From Clostridia bacterium (lineage in GTDB: Bacteria; Bacillota; Clostridia; Christensenellales; CAG-138): DNA of 64,000 bases. The notes below the pieces were generated by a model. That model was not told the DNA's origin, searched no databases, and saw nothing but the letters and a program-made list of their open reading frames with translations. The stretch is from NCBI GenBank assembly GCA_016292635.1, contig JAEDIC010000007.1:22321-86320 (forward strand). Direction: 5' to 3'. The stretch's first letter is position 1; the number at the start of each line of letters is the position of its first letter. This document shows positions 50,841-59,577 of the stretch, one piece after another. Position numbers and translations under genes: made by a program.

Positions 50841-51326
50841 ATGCCTTTGCAGAATAATTCGATAATGTCGCTGATGAGTGTACGCTCCGCTGCTCACGGG
50901 GATATAGCCGGTGATGCGTCCCACCCGAGGCTGAGGGGTAAAGTCGATTTTTATCCGTATAAGGGTGGAACTGTAATGATAGCGGAGCTGTGGGGTCTGC
51001 CCTATGACCCTGCGCCCTGCGCCGCCAATATATTTGCCATGCATATACATTCCGTTGGTGATTGCTCGGGGGATATGCCGTTTTCCGCCGCAGGGGCGCA
51101 TTACGATGAGGGGAATTGTCCTCACCCGGCCCATAGCGGAGACCTGCCGCCCCTGTTTGGCAACCGGGGATATGGCTGGCAGGCCTTTTATACAGAACGG
51201 TTTACGCCCAAGAACATAATAGGCAAGGCCGTGATAATCCACGCTCAGCGGGATGACTTTACCACGCAGCCGGCAGGAGATGCAGGCGGGCGCATAGGGT
51301 GCGGCGTAATACGACCCGGACGTTGA
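50841..51326 (+). CDS. sodC: Cu/Zn superoxide dismutase family protein
   Basis: 161 residues. All metal ligands of the family can be matched: HIH, GAH, PHP, AHSGD (His and Asp) and IIHAQRDDF. The structural disulfide pair is GDC and IGCGVI. Dismutates superoxide if active. AAGGAGGAG is 10 bases before ATG 50841, choosing this start over upstream frames from 50757 or 50814. Oddly no signal peptide is visible from this start, although most bacterial SodC proteins are exported. In an anaerobe it would complement rubrerythrin. Confidence 0.85.
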   Translation: MPLQNNSIMSLMSVRSAAHGDIAGDASHPRLRGKVDFYPYKGGTVMIAELWGLPYDPAPCAANIFAMHIHSVGDCSGDMPFSAAGAHYDEGNCPHPAHSGDLPPLFGNRGYGWQAFYTERFTPKNIIGKAVIIHAQRDDFTTQPAGDAGGRIGCGVIRPGR

Positions 51327-51476
51327 GCGCGGCATGGAATAATCAAAGAATTCGCAGGGCAGATATGTCCTGCGATATTATTTGTTTACATATAGTTTTC
51401 ACAGAGGCGGCATACCGGATGATATACTTTAAATGTAACAAATGCAAATTCCTGTAAAAGTTTTATGAGGTGTGGT

Positions 51477-52640
51477 ATGAAAAAGGCTTGTATATCGCTT
51501 ATTCTGACAGCATGTATTCTGCTTTCCGGCTGTGGGGCGGCCGCGCCGGAAGAAACGGAAAGTTCGGTAATAGAGATGCCTGTGGAAGAAGTGTCGGTAT
51601 CCGCCGCAGCAGTGGAACCGGATGCTGCTTCGTATCAATACGATCCTAATATAGTGGACAATGCGGCAGGGGCGGATGAGGAAACCGCCCGGGCAGTAGC
51701 GCTGCGTCTGAGGGAGGACGAAAGGCAGGATGTGGAATGGTTTGACAAAAGGACGGCAGAGGGTGTAAAAGTAAAAATATATGCGGCTATTCCGTTTGAA
51801 AACGGGATATTGGCGCTGGCTGATTTTTATATAGGCGGCGAGGTGGGCCCCGACCTGTTTTATGTGGAAAATGGCAAAGTATCCGCCCGCACATACGGCG
51901 GAGACTGCTGGAGTATAAATTACGCGAGGCTATATGGTCATACTATCGCATATGGACGCTCATTCGCGTGGAATGGCGGTCCGGGAGAGGTGGGATATAT
52001 ACCCACCACCCATGCCGAAGGCGAGTTTTTCAATGGGGAGACGGTTCGCTGCGATATGCCTGCCGGAAACGGATTCATCCTTGCCGTGCCGGGGGACACA
52101 TGGCTTAAGGCGGTGCGTCTGTATGACGACGAAATTCTGGTATGCGACGATACCTGCGGCGAGTTTGTGAAATTCCACGGCGAGCGGGGAGGCTGGGAGA
52201 ATACTGAATATGTGGTGCGTGAACGCACCTCTTTCCATAGCTTTTATGATGGGAAGGCGGGGGGTATCATGAGAAGCCCGGAAGATGGCTGGCCAGCGGT
52301 CGTGATAGACGGAAAGGCGTACGGAATGCAGCGGTATGCAAAGAATGAGGGCTTGCTGTTTCCGGACCTTTGGCGCAATGACAACTGGATGCACCAAATG
52401 ACAGAGGTGACTGGGGGAGCGGAGTTTACTTTTCAAAATCTCTCGGAAACCGACGAAGAGCAGCTTGTTTTCTGCGTGAATATGGCGCTGGATAACGGAG
52501 CTGAGGATTCATACGCCGCCGAAGAAGCAGCGTTGTCCCAATATAAAACCCCGCAGCTGCCCGGATACTATATGCTTATCGTGGATGCGGGGGACGGGTA
52601 TTACTATACTTCTGCTATGTATGTCATCAGCCAAGGATAA
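51477..52640 (+). CDS. lipoprotein of unknown function
   Basis: 387 residues: signal MKKACISLILTACILLSGC with a perfect lipobox LSGC, a Glu/Val/Ala-rich tether, then a mostly beta-looking domain (FENGILALADFYIGGEVGPDLFYVENGKVSA, GYIPTTHAEGEFFNGETV, GNGFILAVPGDTWLKAVRLYDDEIL). It ends with YYMLIVDAGDGYYYTSAMYVISQG. No family recognised. GAGGTG precedes ATG 51477 (an in-frame ATG at 51465 is also open). The signal-peptide DNA is almost identical to that at 52.76 kb, showing a local duplication. Confidence 0.75.
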   Translation: MKKACISLILTACILLSGCGAAAPEETESSVIEMPVEEVSVSAAAVEPDAASYQYDPNIVDNAAGADEETARAVALRLREDERQDVEWFDKRTAEGVKVKIYAAIPFENGILALADFYIGGEVGPDLFYVENGKVSARTYGGDCWSINYARLYGHTIAYGRSFAWNGGPGEVGYIPTTHAEGEFFNGETVRCDMPAGNGFILAVPGDTWLKAVRLYDDEILVCDDTCGEFVKFHGERGGWENTEYVVRERTSFHSFYDGKAGGIMRSPEDGWPAVVIDGKAYGMQRYAKNEGLLFPDLWRNDNWMHQMTEVTGGAEFTFQNLSETDEEQLVFCVNMALDNGAEDSYAAEEAALSQYKTPQLPGYYMLIVDAGDGYYYTSAMYVISQG

Positions 52641-52749
52641 ACAAGTAATATCCCCGGCAGTATAAGCCTGTTGCATAATAAAACTGCAAAGGAGGATAAG
52701 TATTAATACATCCACAAAAAGGGAAAAGCGTCAGTGTGAGTATACCGAT

Positions 52750-53003
52750 ATGCGCAGATATGTTTCGCTTATTCTGACAGTATGTATTCTGCTTTCCGGC
52801 TGCGCCGGGTCAATCATTCCTCTCAGTCCTATTATCTTTATAACGATAATGTTTATTTGGAGTATGCGGGCGCTCCGTTGGAAGATATTATTATCCCAAA
52901 CGGCAGGATAGCGCTACGGGAATTGGGGAAGCGGAGGTATCGAATATTCAACACAGCCAGCCACAGTGGATGCATTAGCGCGACGAATGGAATAAGAAGC
53001 TGA
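52750..53003 (+). pseudogene. frameshifted lipoprotein gene, duplicate signal of the 51477 gene
   Basis: ATG 52750 starts RRYVSLILTVCILLSGC, whose DNA matches the 51477 signal with only a few differences over about 45 bp. The frame then turns into nonsense-like sequence and stops at 52911. A shift of frame from about 52800 restores a natural-looking protein (SQSYYLYNDNVYLEYAGAPL, EDIIIPNGRIALRELGKR) to a stop near 53003. A recent frameshift or recombination scar is likely. Confidence 0.5.
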
Positions 53004-53117
53004 AAACATCAATTGCTTTTATTGGCGAATTGAAAAACAATCCTCTATGAGCTAATTGTAAACGATATCCTTAGGATATTGTTTATTTTTCCAATATAGA
53101 TTATGATTATAATCACA

Positions 53118-53408
53118 AGCTTGGCGTTTACAGCTTTGAATAAGGTTGGCTTTAAAGTAGGTAAAGACACCTGCGATGAGCTTGCCTAAAACTATAACTG
53201 GATAAAGATAACCGACAAGGCAGAACTGCAGCCGGGCGACATACTGTTTTTCTACAGCGGCAATTCCGACCAAACCGGTCATGCCGGGATATACGGTGGC
53301 GACGGAAGTATGTTCTACGCATCCTCTTCATACGGTAAGGTAGTGGAGAATAACATAAATACCAACTATTGGAAAATCCACTTCGCTTTTACAAGGCGGG
53401 TGGCATAA
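53118..53408 (+). pseudogene. NlpC/P60 peptidoglycan hydrolase, C-terminal remnant
   Basis: Reading from 53118 gives SLAFTALNKVGFKVGKDTCDELA, an in-frame TAA, then NYNWIKITDKAELQPGDI, LFFYSGN, QTGHAGIYGGDGSMFYA and ending FAFTRRVA at TAA 53406-53408. PGDILFF and GHAGIY carry the NlpC/P60 pattern including the catalytic His, but the Cys-bearing N-terminal half and a start are absent. So the gene is dead. It may have followed the lipoprotein gene before decay. Confidence 0.65.
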
Positions 53409-53427
53409 AATCAAATTCATACGATAA

Positions 53428-53452
53428 AAGGCCCGCCATGCGGGCCTTATCC
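53428..53452. terminator. terminator between the NlpC remnant and cotJC
   Basis: AAGGCCCGC (53428-53436), CAT, GCGGGCCTT (53440-53448). Works for either strand at this convergent junction. Confidence 0.75.
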
Positions 53453-53467
53453 TTTGCTGTACTAAGC

Positions 53468-53989
53468 TTAGTCCATTATTCTATCCACGCAGCAGCAGTC
53501 CTTTTCGGGCATGGTCACGGTAACGCCGGCGGTGGTGCAGCTTTGAAGTATATTCAGGCATTCGCCGAAGCGCTGGAAATGAACGATCTCGCGCTCCCTG
53601 AGGAAGCGGAGGGGGTTCAGCAGGTCGGGGTCGTCGGTGAGCATCATAAGGTGCTCATAGGTTGACCGGGCCTTCTGCTCCGCCGCCATGTCTTCATGGA
53701 TATCTGTGATGGGGTCGCCGGTGCACTGGATATAGGCGGTGGTGAAGGGCACGCCATTGGGATCGGCGGGGAATACACCCTTGGAGTGCATGGTGAAGTA
53801 GCCGATAAGGCCCGCTTCTTCGATCTCCTTAAGGGAAGCGTTGCGCATGCACTGGTGTATCATGGTGCCGATCATTTCCCAATGAGCCATTTCCTCCGTG
53901 CCGATGTCATTGCAGGTGGCTTTTACACGGTTATCCGGCATTGAGAACCTCTGGGTAAGGTAGCGGCAGGCGGCAGCCAGCTCCGTGTG
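53468..53989 (-). pseudogene. cotJC: cotJC-type manganese catalase, N-terminus lost at an element boundary
   Basis: The minus strand from about 53989 to TAA at 53468 encodes ELAAACRYLTQRFSMP, IGTEEMAHWEMIGTMIHQCM, GYFTMHSKGVFPADPNG and EREIVHFQRFGECLNIL: the spore-coat CotJC/Mn-catalase family with its Glu/His metal ligands. The first 35 or so residues of the family are missing. The frame continues upstream to ATG 54253, but that part is translated from repeat R1 and is not CotJC. The break lies at about 53,987, where the conjugative element begins; the missing N-terminus should lie beyond its other end. Probably inactive. Confidence 0.75.
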
Positions 53990-54225
53990 AGCCAACAAAA
54001 AGCATATTTCTAAAAAAGATGGATTTTTCGCTCCAAAAGACCAGACATCCGGTTCAATGGAGTCCGGATATAAGCATCCATGTGTATCTGGAAATCGGCT
54101 AAAATAGGGCGTTTTTGAGGATTTGGGTAAACAATAGAGTAGCGTTGTCAAATATGCACTGCGGCAGCTTGCAAGATGAATGTAACAGCTTGAATAGAAT
54201 AATAGGGAAATTTGGTACAGTAAAA
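53987..54225 (+). repeat. R1: first copy of a C-terminal coding fragment
   Basis: On the plus strand the frame reads PCEPTKSIFLKKMDFSLQ, then KTRHPVQWSPDISIHVYLEIG and a stop. Homology to R2 continues about 110 bp past the stop (CGSLQ and CNS in a shared frame). DNA is about 75% identical to R2 over some 230 bp. No start codon belongs to it; it joins directly to the cut cotJC. A 61-residue frame at 54115-54300 lies in its tail and is not supported as a gene. Confidence 0.7.
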
Positions 54226-54356
54226 AAACAATGTAAATATTCTCCTCAAACACGGTTTATTATGCGGTATCAGAAAAAGTTTTCCTGTAATTGGGAATAA
54301 AACATTGATTTTCGGTGATAATAAGCCTATAATAGGATGCGAAAGAGGGTGTTAAT

Positions 54357-55565
54357 ATGCTTTGTCAATTTACATTTAAGAATTTCAAATCATATAGGGA
54401 AGAAACGATTTTTGATTTGCAGGCTGCAACCCTTCCGGAATTTAGTGACACTCTAATTACAACTGAAAAGGCAACGCCATTGTTGCCAGTCAGTGTTATT
54501 TATGGTCCTAATGGTGGAGGCAAGTCAAATTTGTTGCAGGCGTTATCCTGTCTCATTTCCACTGTTGTATTGCCTATTGCCCAGCTTAAGACTACGCGCT
54601 CATCAATTATTCTCCATCAAGCGGTGGATAACACCCCGTTTTTGTTGGATGATAATTCGCGTAATGATCCAACTGAATTTTTAATTTATTTCCGTACTAT
54701 GGAAAACGAATTTAGGTACTATCTTTCATTGTTGAAAGATGAGGTGGTTGAAGAGTCGTTATCTCGAAAGCTCATCGGGGCAAGGAAACCTGCTCAAATT
54801 TTCCAACGTAAATCAGACAAGATAACATTGGGTACTAGCATTAAAAATAAATCCATCAATACATCTGTAAATGCTAAAATGCCTTATTTGTCTTTTCTGG
54901 CAATCAACTATAATATTCCTGTAATCACCGAGGTGCAGGATTGGTTTGAGTCGTGTATCATCAGAAATTATGCTAATCCTAACATAGAGCATCAAATCAT
55001 GATAACTGATGATCAGGATATCCAATATCGTATTATTCGTTTCCTGAATGATATGGGTATAGATATTGACGACTATCGCTTTGATGTTGAAGATAATGAG
55101 CTTTATATCATTCGTGAGATAGACGGTAAGTCTTTTGAGTTGCCTTTTGCTGAAGAATCCGATGGAACAAAGAAGTTGATCGCAGCATTACCGGTCATTC
55201 TTCTTGCTTTGCTTGAAGGCAGATTGGTAATCATAGATGAATTGGATGCTAAGTTGCATCCGAAACTGTTAAAGTACATTATTTCTTTATTTAAAAACAC
55301 AAATATCAACAAAAACGGTGCGCAGCTTGTGTTTACATCTCATGATATGAGTACGTTAAAGAATACGGTTTTCCGTCGAGATGAAATATGGTTCGCTGCG
55401 TTGGATAGAGAACATAGTAGTGAGCTTTATTCACTTCACGAAATCCGGCGAGAGGATAATGAGCGAGTCAATAGTACTGCCGCATATGATAAGCAGTATT
55501 TGGAAGGGAGATATGGCGCAGATCCTTACCTTCAGAATATGCTGTCAGGAGGCGATTGGAAGTGA
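54357..55565 (+). CDS. AAA-family ATPase, RloA/AbiLi-like
   Basis: 402 residues: QFTFKNFKSYREETIFDLQA at the start, Walker A VIYGPNGGGKSN, a long middle, then FAEESDGTKKLIAALPVILLALLEGRLVIIDELDAKLHPKL (signature and Walker B) and FTSHDMSTLKNT. This is the AAA_15/21 OLD-like ATPase found with RloB in restriction-linked and abortive-infection loci. It is AT-rich, unlike the host flank. GAGGGTG precedes ATG. It overlaps the RloB start by four bases (GTGA), so the two act as one unit. Likely a phage sensor and ATPase; that role comes from the family. Confidence 0.88.
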   Translation: MLCQFTFKNFKSYREETIFDLQAATLPEFSDTLITTEKATPLLPVSVIYGPNGGGKSNLLQALSCLISTVVLPIAQLKTTRSSIILHQAVDNTPFLLDDNSRNDPTEFLIYFRTMENEFRYYLSLLKDEVVEESLSRKLIGARKPAQIFQRKSDKITLGTSIKNKSINTSVNAKMPYLSFLAINYNIPVITEVQDWFESCIIRNYANPNIEHQIMITDDQDIQYRIIRFLNDMGIDIDDYRFDVEDNELYIIREIDGKSFELPFAEESDGTKKLIAALPVILLALLEGRLVIIDELDAKLHPKLLKYIISLFKNTNINKNGAQLVFTSHDMSTLKNTVFRRDEIWFAALDREHSSELYSLHEIRREDNERVNSTAAYDKQYLEGRYGADPYLQNMLSGGDWK

Positions 55566-56233
55566 GTCTAAAGCCTACGAAGAAATCCGACCTAAATAAA
55601 AAATGGATGCAGCCCAGACGTGACAGTAACAGGATGCTACAACCTGAATACCATCTAATTGTTACAGAGGGCACTGAAACCGAACCAGCATACTTTGGTG
55701 CAATCCGTGATATTATCAACAAAAAGTATCAGGGAAAAATTAAGCTTGTAGTATGCGGAGAAGGAGATAATACTCTGAGTCTTTTAAACAAGGCTCGCAA
55801 ACGTGCAGAAGCAGATCCGAATGGGTATAAGCATGTTTGGGTTGTATATGATACAGATGACTTTCCTTCGGAGCACATAGATACGACTGCTCGGCTGTGT
55901 CGAGAATTATCGACTGATGATATTATTACATATCATGCTATATGGTCAAACCAATGTATAGAGTTATGGTTCCTTTTACACTTTAGCTATATGCAGTCGG
56001 ATCTTCATCGAAATGAGTATTGGCCTAAGCTGTCTTATTGGTTGCAGCGCATTAAGGCTGGAAACTATTCCAAAAATCGCACAGATATGTATCAGTTGCT
56101 TCGGTCTAGAATGGATACAGCGATAGTAAATGCAAAACGTCTCGATGAAGAAAATGTAGGCAAGCCACCGTCGCTTTCTGCACCAGGTACAAAAGTATAT
56201 GAGCTGATTGAGCAATTAAAGCCTTATTTGTAG
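55562..56233 (+). CDS. RloB/AbiLii-like effector protein
   Basis: 223 residues. YHLIVTEGTETEPAYFGAI, GEGDNTLSLLNKA, VWVVYDTDDFP and SNQCIELWFLLHFSY are the RloB family landmarks; the Glu and the DTD acidic cluster suggest a TOPRIM-like nuclease fold. AGGAGG is 9 bases before GTG 55562, overlapping the ATPase stop. RloA and RloB together correspond to the two-gene AbiL type of abortive infection. A terminator follows. Confidence 0.85.
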   Translation: MSLKPTKKSDLNKKWMQPRRDSNRMLQPEYHLIVTEGTETEPAYFGAIRDIINKKYQGKIKLVVCGEGDNTLSLLNKARKRAEADPNGYKHVWVVYDTDDFPSEHIDTTARLCRELSTDDIITYHAIWSNQCIELWFLLHFSYMQSDLHRNEYWPKLSYWLQRIKAGNYSKNRTDMYQLLRSRMDTAIVNAKRLDEENVGKPPSLSAPGTKVYELIEQLKPYL

Positions 56234-56243
56234 GAATAAAGTG

Positions 56244-56281
56244 TACTCCGCAGCATTAATTTGCTGCGGAGTAAGTTTTTT
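56244..56281 (+). terminator. terminator of the rloAB-like pair
   Basis: TACTCCGCAGCA (56244-56255) pairs with TGCTGCGGAGTA (56262-56273), then AG and six T. Confidence 0.9.
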
Positions 56282-56426
56282 ATCGAGACTAGTAGTGTTT
56301 GATTGTGATGAGAGACACTGTTCGTCGCCACTAATGTAAGCGAAGCACAGAGGGCCTAAATGCCTTATGGGTCTCAGTGGTTTAGATTAATAAGCTTAGT
56401 GGCCACTCATTATATTATCCAAGTGG

Positions 56427-57200
56427 TTAACCATTTTGAATTACTTCTATTATTTCGTCTGCAATTTCTTCTAAAGTATTTATAGCTGTATTTCTTGCCA
56501 CTTTGTCTGCAAGAGATGGGCTATATTCAATAACTTCTTTCTTAGTTATGTTATGCCAGATAGGAAGGAGTTGCTGTTCTCCAGAAATAGATCTTGTAAT
56601 CAATCCGTCAAGTTCGTAATTTGTCCAACCTTTTTTAATGAAATCACGAGAAATGACGACAATACCGAAGTTGCTTTTTGCCAATCCGAGATCGATTTTT
56701 CTGCGCAAACTATCACCGATTTTAAGTTCAAACTCATCATACCAAACGGACAAGCCTTTTTCTTTTAATGCCGTAGCTAGTGGTCGTACAACTTCATCTT
56801 TGTCTTCAGATGCATGAGAGATGAATACATCATAGTCTCTTGGTATGTAGTCTTCGGAATTTGGAGGCTCTTCTCTGCCAAGAAATAACGAAGGAACATC
56901 AGACAGTGCCTTTTGGGTGATTGTAGGTAGCGCCTGTGGTAAAACACGGACCGAAGACTTAACATTTCCACGGAGCCCGCGCAGATCTATGGCAACATGC
57001 CAATGACTCGAATGTGTAGTTTGTAATCTGATGGGAGATTGCTTAGCTAAGCCTCCAATATAGCGATAGCTCTTGCCGTTTTTGTAGCTTGAAAAATTGG
57101 TGCTATCAAGCAGCTGCACATTTGCAGCAGATCCTTGCAATATTATTTCTACAATGCGGCCTTTTTCAAGATTTCCTAAATCATAGTGTGTAAAATTCAT
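56427..57200 (-). CDS. DUF1883-TIR domain protein
   Basis: 257 residues in two domains: residues 1-88 DUF1883 (MNFTHYDLGNLEKGRIVEI, SHWHVAIDLRGLRG) and residues about 116-255 a bacterial TIR domain (YDVFISHASEDKDEVVRPLATALKEKGLSVWYDEFELKIGDSL). The Glu in DEFEL is in the position of the NADase catalytic residue. Bacterial TIR proteins often cleave NAD+ or make cyclic ADP-ribose signals in antiphage defence. No separate Thoeris ThsA-type partner is present. It is convergent with rloAB inside the same bracket of repeats, suggesting a defence block. Confidence 0.85.
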   Translation of the reverse strand: MNFTHYDLGNLEKGRIVEIILQGSAANVQLLDSTNFSSYKNGKSYRYIGGLAKQSPIRLQTTHSSHWHVAIDLRGLRGNVKSSVRVLPQALPTITQKALSDVPSLFLGREEPPNSEDYIPRDYDVFISHASEDKDEVVRPLATALKEKGLSVWYDEFELKIGDSLRRKIDLGLAKSNFGIVVISRDFIKKGWTNYELDGLITRSISGEQQLLPIWHNITKKEVIEYSPSLADKVARNTAINTLEEIADEIIEVIQNG

Positions 57201-57574
57201 TGTATTTTTCTCCTTACTTTAGTATCCAGATAAATATTTTGTCCAATAATATCTGTTAAATAGGTTCCAATAGGAATCGTTACGTCTTCATTTTTTATGT
57301 GATATAAAAATACAGTGCTTGTTTTCATGTAAAAAGAGACATCACTTTCATGCTTCGACATTTGCTAAGCTATACTCCATAAATACTACTATTATATTAT
57401 CTAAATTGAAATGTAATTCTGTTAATTTTAGTATATCTCATTATCGGAACAACATCAATCGATCGTTTCATTGAACAACTGAATCGTAGAATGAATATAA
57501 TCCTAAGAACACCGCCGTTTTACTATATAAATTAGCTCTTTGCTAATTAAAGGTTACTGTTATTGTTACTCGCA
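57201..57574. other. gene-free AT-rich stretch upstream of the TIR gene
   Basis: About 370 bp of AT-rich sequence between the TIR start and R2. It must hold the TIR promoter, but no clear pair of boxes was picked out, and no gene or strong hairpin is visible. Confidence 0.4.
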
Positions 57575-57850
57575 AGTGTCAAGGATGCAATTTGCTCTTT
57601 GTCTCACTACTTCTGTGGCAGCCAACGAAAAGCGTATTTCTAAAAAAGATGGATTTTTCGCTCCAAAAGACCAAACAACCTGTTAAGTGGAGCCCGGATA
57701 TAAGCATTCATGTGTACCTGGAAATCTCCTAAATTAGGGCGTTTTTAATGGTTTGGACAAGCATTATAGAATCTTTGTTCAGTATGCCCTGTGGCAGTTT
57801 GCAAGGTATATGCAACAGTTCGAAAGAGCAAGTTGGAAATTATAATTGAT
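57575..57850 (+). repeat. R2: second copy of the C-terminal coding fragment
   Basis: The frame reads TRKCQGCNLLFVSLLLW, then QPTKSVFLKKMDFSLQKTKQ and PVKWSPDISIHVYLEIS to a stop. It extends further upstream than R1, sharing GTCAAGGATGCAATTTGCTC and a few more bases exactly with R3. Downstream of the stop it still matches R1. No start codon exists. It separates the rloAB-TIR block from the ATP-binding protein gene. Confidence 0.7.
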
Positions 57851-57868
57851 GATTATTTAAATTGAAGA

Positions 57869-57905
57869 AGGCACAACCGACGTTTTTTTCGGCTGTGCCT
57901 TTTTA
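57869..57905. terminator. terminator before the ATP-binding protein gene end
   Basis: AGGCACAACCGA (57869-57880) pairs with TCGGCTGTGCCT (57889-57900), followed by TTTTATT. Confidence 0.8.
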
Positions 57906-57993
57906 TTATTATTCTCAAACACCTTATTAATTGTTGCAATATGCTGAGTATTCTTGGGTGGATCTGTAGAACAATCAGCTGATAAATGATGAA

Positions 57994-59478
57994 TTATACA
58001 TCCTCCAGCTCAAAAGCGGATATAAATTTCTGCTTTGGGCTACGAGGCTTATCTGGAAGTGTCATTCTAATTGCCCCGGTTTCAATCAAGGGTTCAAGAT
58101 ACCGCTTCAATGCATATTGTGCAGAAGGAATATTTAAGAATTCAATGATTTCTGCGCGAGATTTTTCAGAACGACAGAATTCAATCAGCCCTTTTTCATC
58201 TATGATATTAGACTTATATGTATCTTGCTGCATATTAGCATGAGGCTCGGTTTTAGCGGTGGTGTTATAAAGTGTTACAGAGAATTCACCGCGAGAGTCT
58301 TTAAACAATGGCGCTGGAAGAGCGTGCTTTTCCATTGCATACTTAATAGTAGGTATGCCTGAATAACGGTTTTCGGTTTCGCCAAGTGTTTCCATCGCGG
58401 TAACAAGTACCGGATTTCTTGTGTCTGGCTGCACATTTCCTAACTGATCGATGGTCAAACGACCATAAAGCCCGCCCGGATTGGTGATTTCCATGCGATC
58501 GGAAAACATTTGCAATTGAATGGGCATTCCTTCTGTATGAAAACTGTAATCTCTGTGAACCAGCGCATTTAGTATGGCTTCGCGTACGGCATCAATGGGA
58601 TATTGTGGTAAATCGACTCGCTTACCTGTTTTTGAATCGATTTTTGTAGCAACACGCATGTTTGTACGGACAAAAGATAAGGCACCATCTAACATATCAG
58701 GCAGGGTTCCTTCGATGCGTTTGCTATCTATAAAACGGTTTCCTTCTGCGTCTACAATGCCCATTTTGTTGCTTGGCACATGAGTGGCAATAATACTAAG
58801 TTGAGGATAATATGCCTGTGGGTATAAACCAAAGAGCAATAATGCAGTCATAGTGATTTGACCATCTCTAGTAATACCGGTCAGTTCATATTGTTGTTCT
58901 ATAGATGCAGATGCAAGATGTGGACGTTCACGTCTTTTCTTAAGGAGATAAGACTCCAGTTTCTCTTGATCAAGTGCTGAAAAAGAAACACCTGCGGCAG
59001 GGCGAATATCGTCTCTGTATTTTTTTCGAAAAGCTTCAAAGCTATAGACTTCGTATTCAGTCATAGGTTTATCGGCTTCGCCTACTCGTATATAGGATCC
59101 TTGCAGCCTACCTTTGGCGGTTTTGAAGCATGGACGATCTGTAATGTCTACAGGCGGAATCTCGGCGGATAAGAAGACAAGGGTACCTTCATTACAGATG
59201 GTGAATACAGGTCGAACAACGGGGGTCATTTGTTCGCAGTATTCCATTACCTTTTTTTGCAAATCTTGAGCATCGTATACTCCGACCTTTTTAAATCCTT
59301 CTTTTTCGTCTAGGCCAAAAAGAAAAGTACCGCCGCTATTTTGATTGGAGAAAGCAGAAATTGTGTCATATAGCTTTTCAGGACATCCGTAATGGGCGGA
59401 TTTAACTTCCATGGTTTGTTCTTCACAACCTCGGATTTGGATTTGCTTGATAAGGGCATGAAGTTCTTTTTCTACCAT
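57994..59478 (-). CDS. AlbA_2/Schlafen-type ATP-binding protein with C-terminal winged helix
   Basis: 494 residues. N-terminal AlbA_2 domain (EEQTMEVKSAHYGCPEKLYDTISAFSNQNSGGTFLFGLDE), middle with GYPE-like YIRVGEADKPMTEYEV, a GHKL-like ATP-binding domain (DLPQYPIDAVREAILNALVHRDYS, DRMEITNPGGLYG, ENRYSGIPTIKYAMEKHAL), and a C-terminal wHTH (SRAEIIEFLNIPSAQYALKRYL). Often annotated as a putative transcriptional regulator or RNA-binding protein; members occur in mobile elements and some take part in defence. CTTATG palindromes in its promoter suggest self-control. It is bracketed by R2 and R3. Confidence 0.85.
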   Translation of the reverse strand: MVEKELHALIKQIQIRGCEEQTMEVKSAHYGCPEKLYDTISAFSNQNSGGTFLFGLDEKEGFKKVGVYDAQDLQKKVMEYCEQMTPVVRPVFTICNEGTLVFLSAEIPPVDITDRPCFKTAKGRLQGSYIRVGEADKPMTEYEVYSFEAFRKKYRDDIRPAAGVSFSALDQEKLESYLLKKRRERPHLASASIEQQYELTGITRDGQITMTALLLFGLYPQAYYPQLSIIATHVPSNKMGIVDAEGNRFIDSKRIEGTLPDMLDGALSFVRTNMRVATKIDSKTGKRVDLPQYPIDAVREAILNALVHRDYSFHTEGMPIQLQMFSDRMEITNPGGLYGRLTIDQLGNVQPDTRNPVLVTAMETLGETENRYSGIPTIKYAMEKHALPAPLFKDSRGEFSVTLYNTTAKTEPHANMQQDTYKSNIIDEKGLIEFCRSEKSRAEIIEFLNIPSAQYALKRYLEPLIETGAIRMTLPDKPRSPKQKFISAFELEDV

Positions 59479-59497
59479 TCAGCTACACCTCCTGTTG

Positions 59498-59577
59498 TCT
59501 TATGTTAGCATAAGAAACTAAAGAAGTAAACAAGAAACATAAGACAAAAATCGTTGATTTTCTTATGTTTCGCATAA
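59498..59577. promoter_or_regulatory. operator-like CTTATG palindromes upstream of the ATP-binding protein
   Basis: TCTTATG-TTAG-CATAAGA (59498-59515) and TTATG-TTTCG-CATAA (59563-59577) are inverted repeats of one motif, and a single CATAAG half-site lies at 59538-59543 between them. They lie 20-100 bp upstream of the start at 59478, in its promoter region. Confidence 0.6.

Noticed and set aside
53468..54253. A 261-residue intact CotJC-like protein starting at 54253
   Set aside because: The first 85 or so residues are antisense translation of repeat R1 and have no CotJC character; true homology starts at about residue 89.
54115..54300. 61-codon frame in the tail of R1
   Set aside because: It starts inside the R1 homology, lacks a ribosome site, and the matching region of R2 does not keep the start; treated as part of the repeat.
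59498..59577. Repeated CTTATG/CATAAG units as a CRISPR or iteron array
   Set aside because: Only two short palindromes and one half-site, without regular spacing or unique spacers; operator sites for the adjacent gene are a simpler reading.
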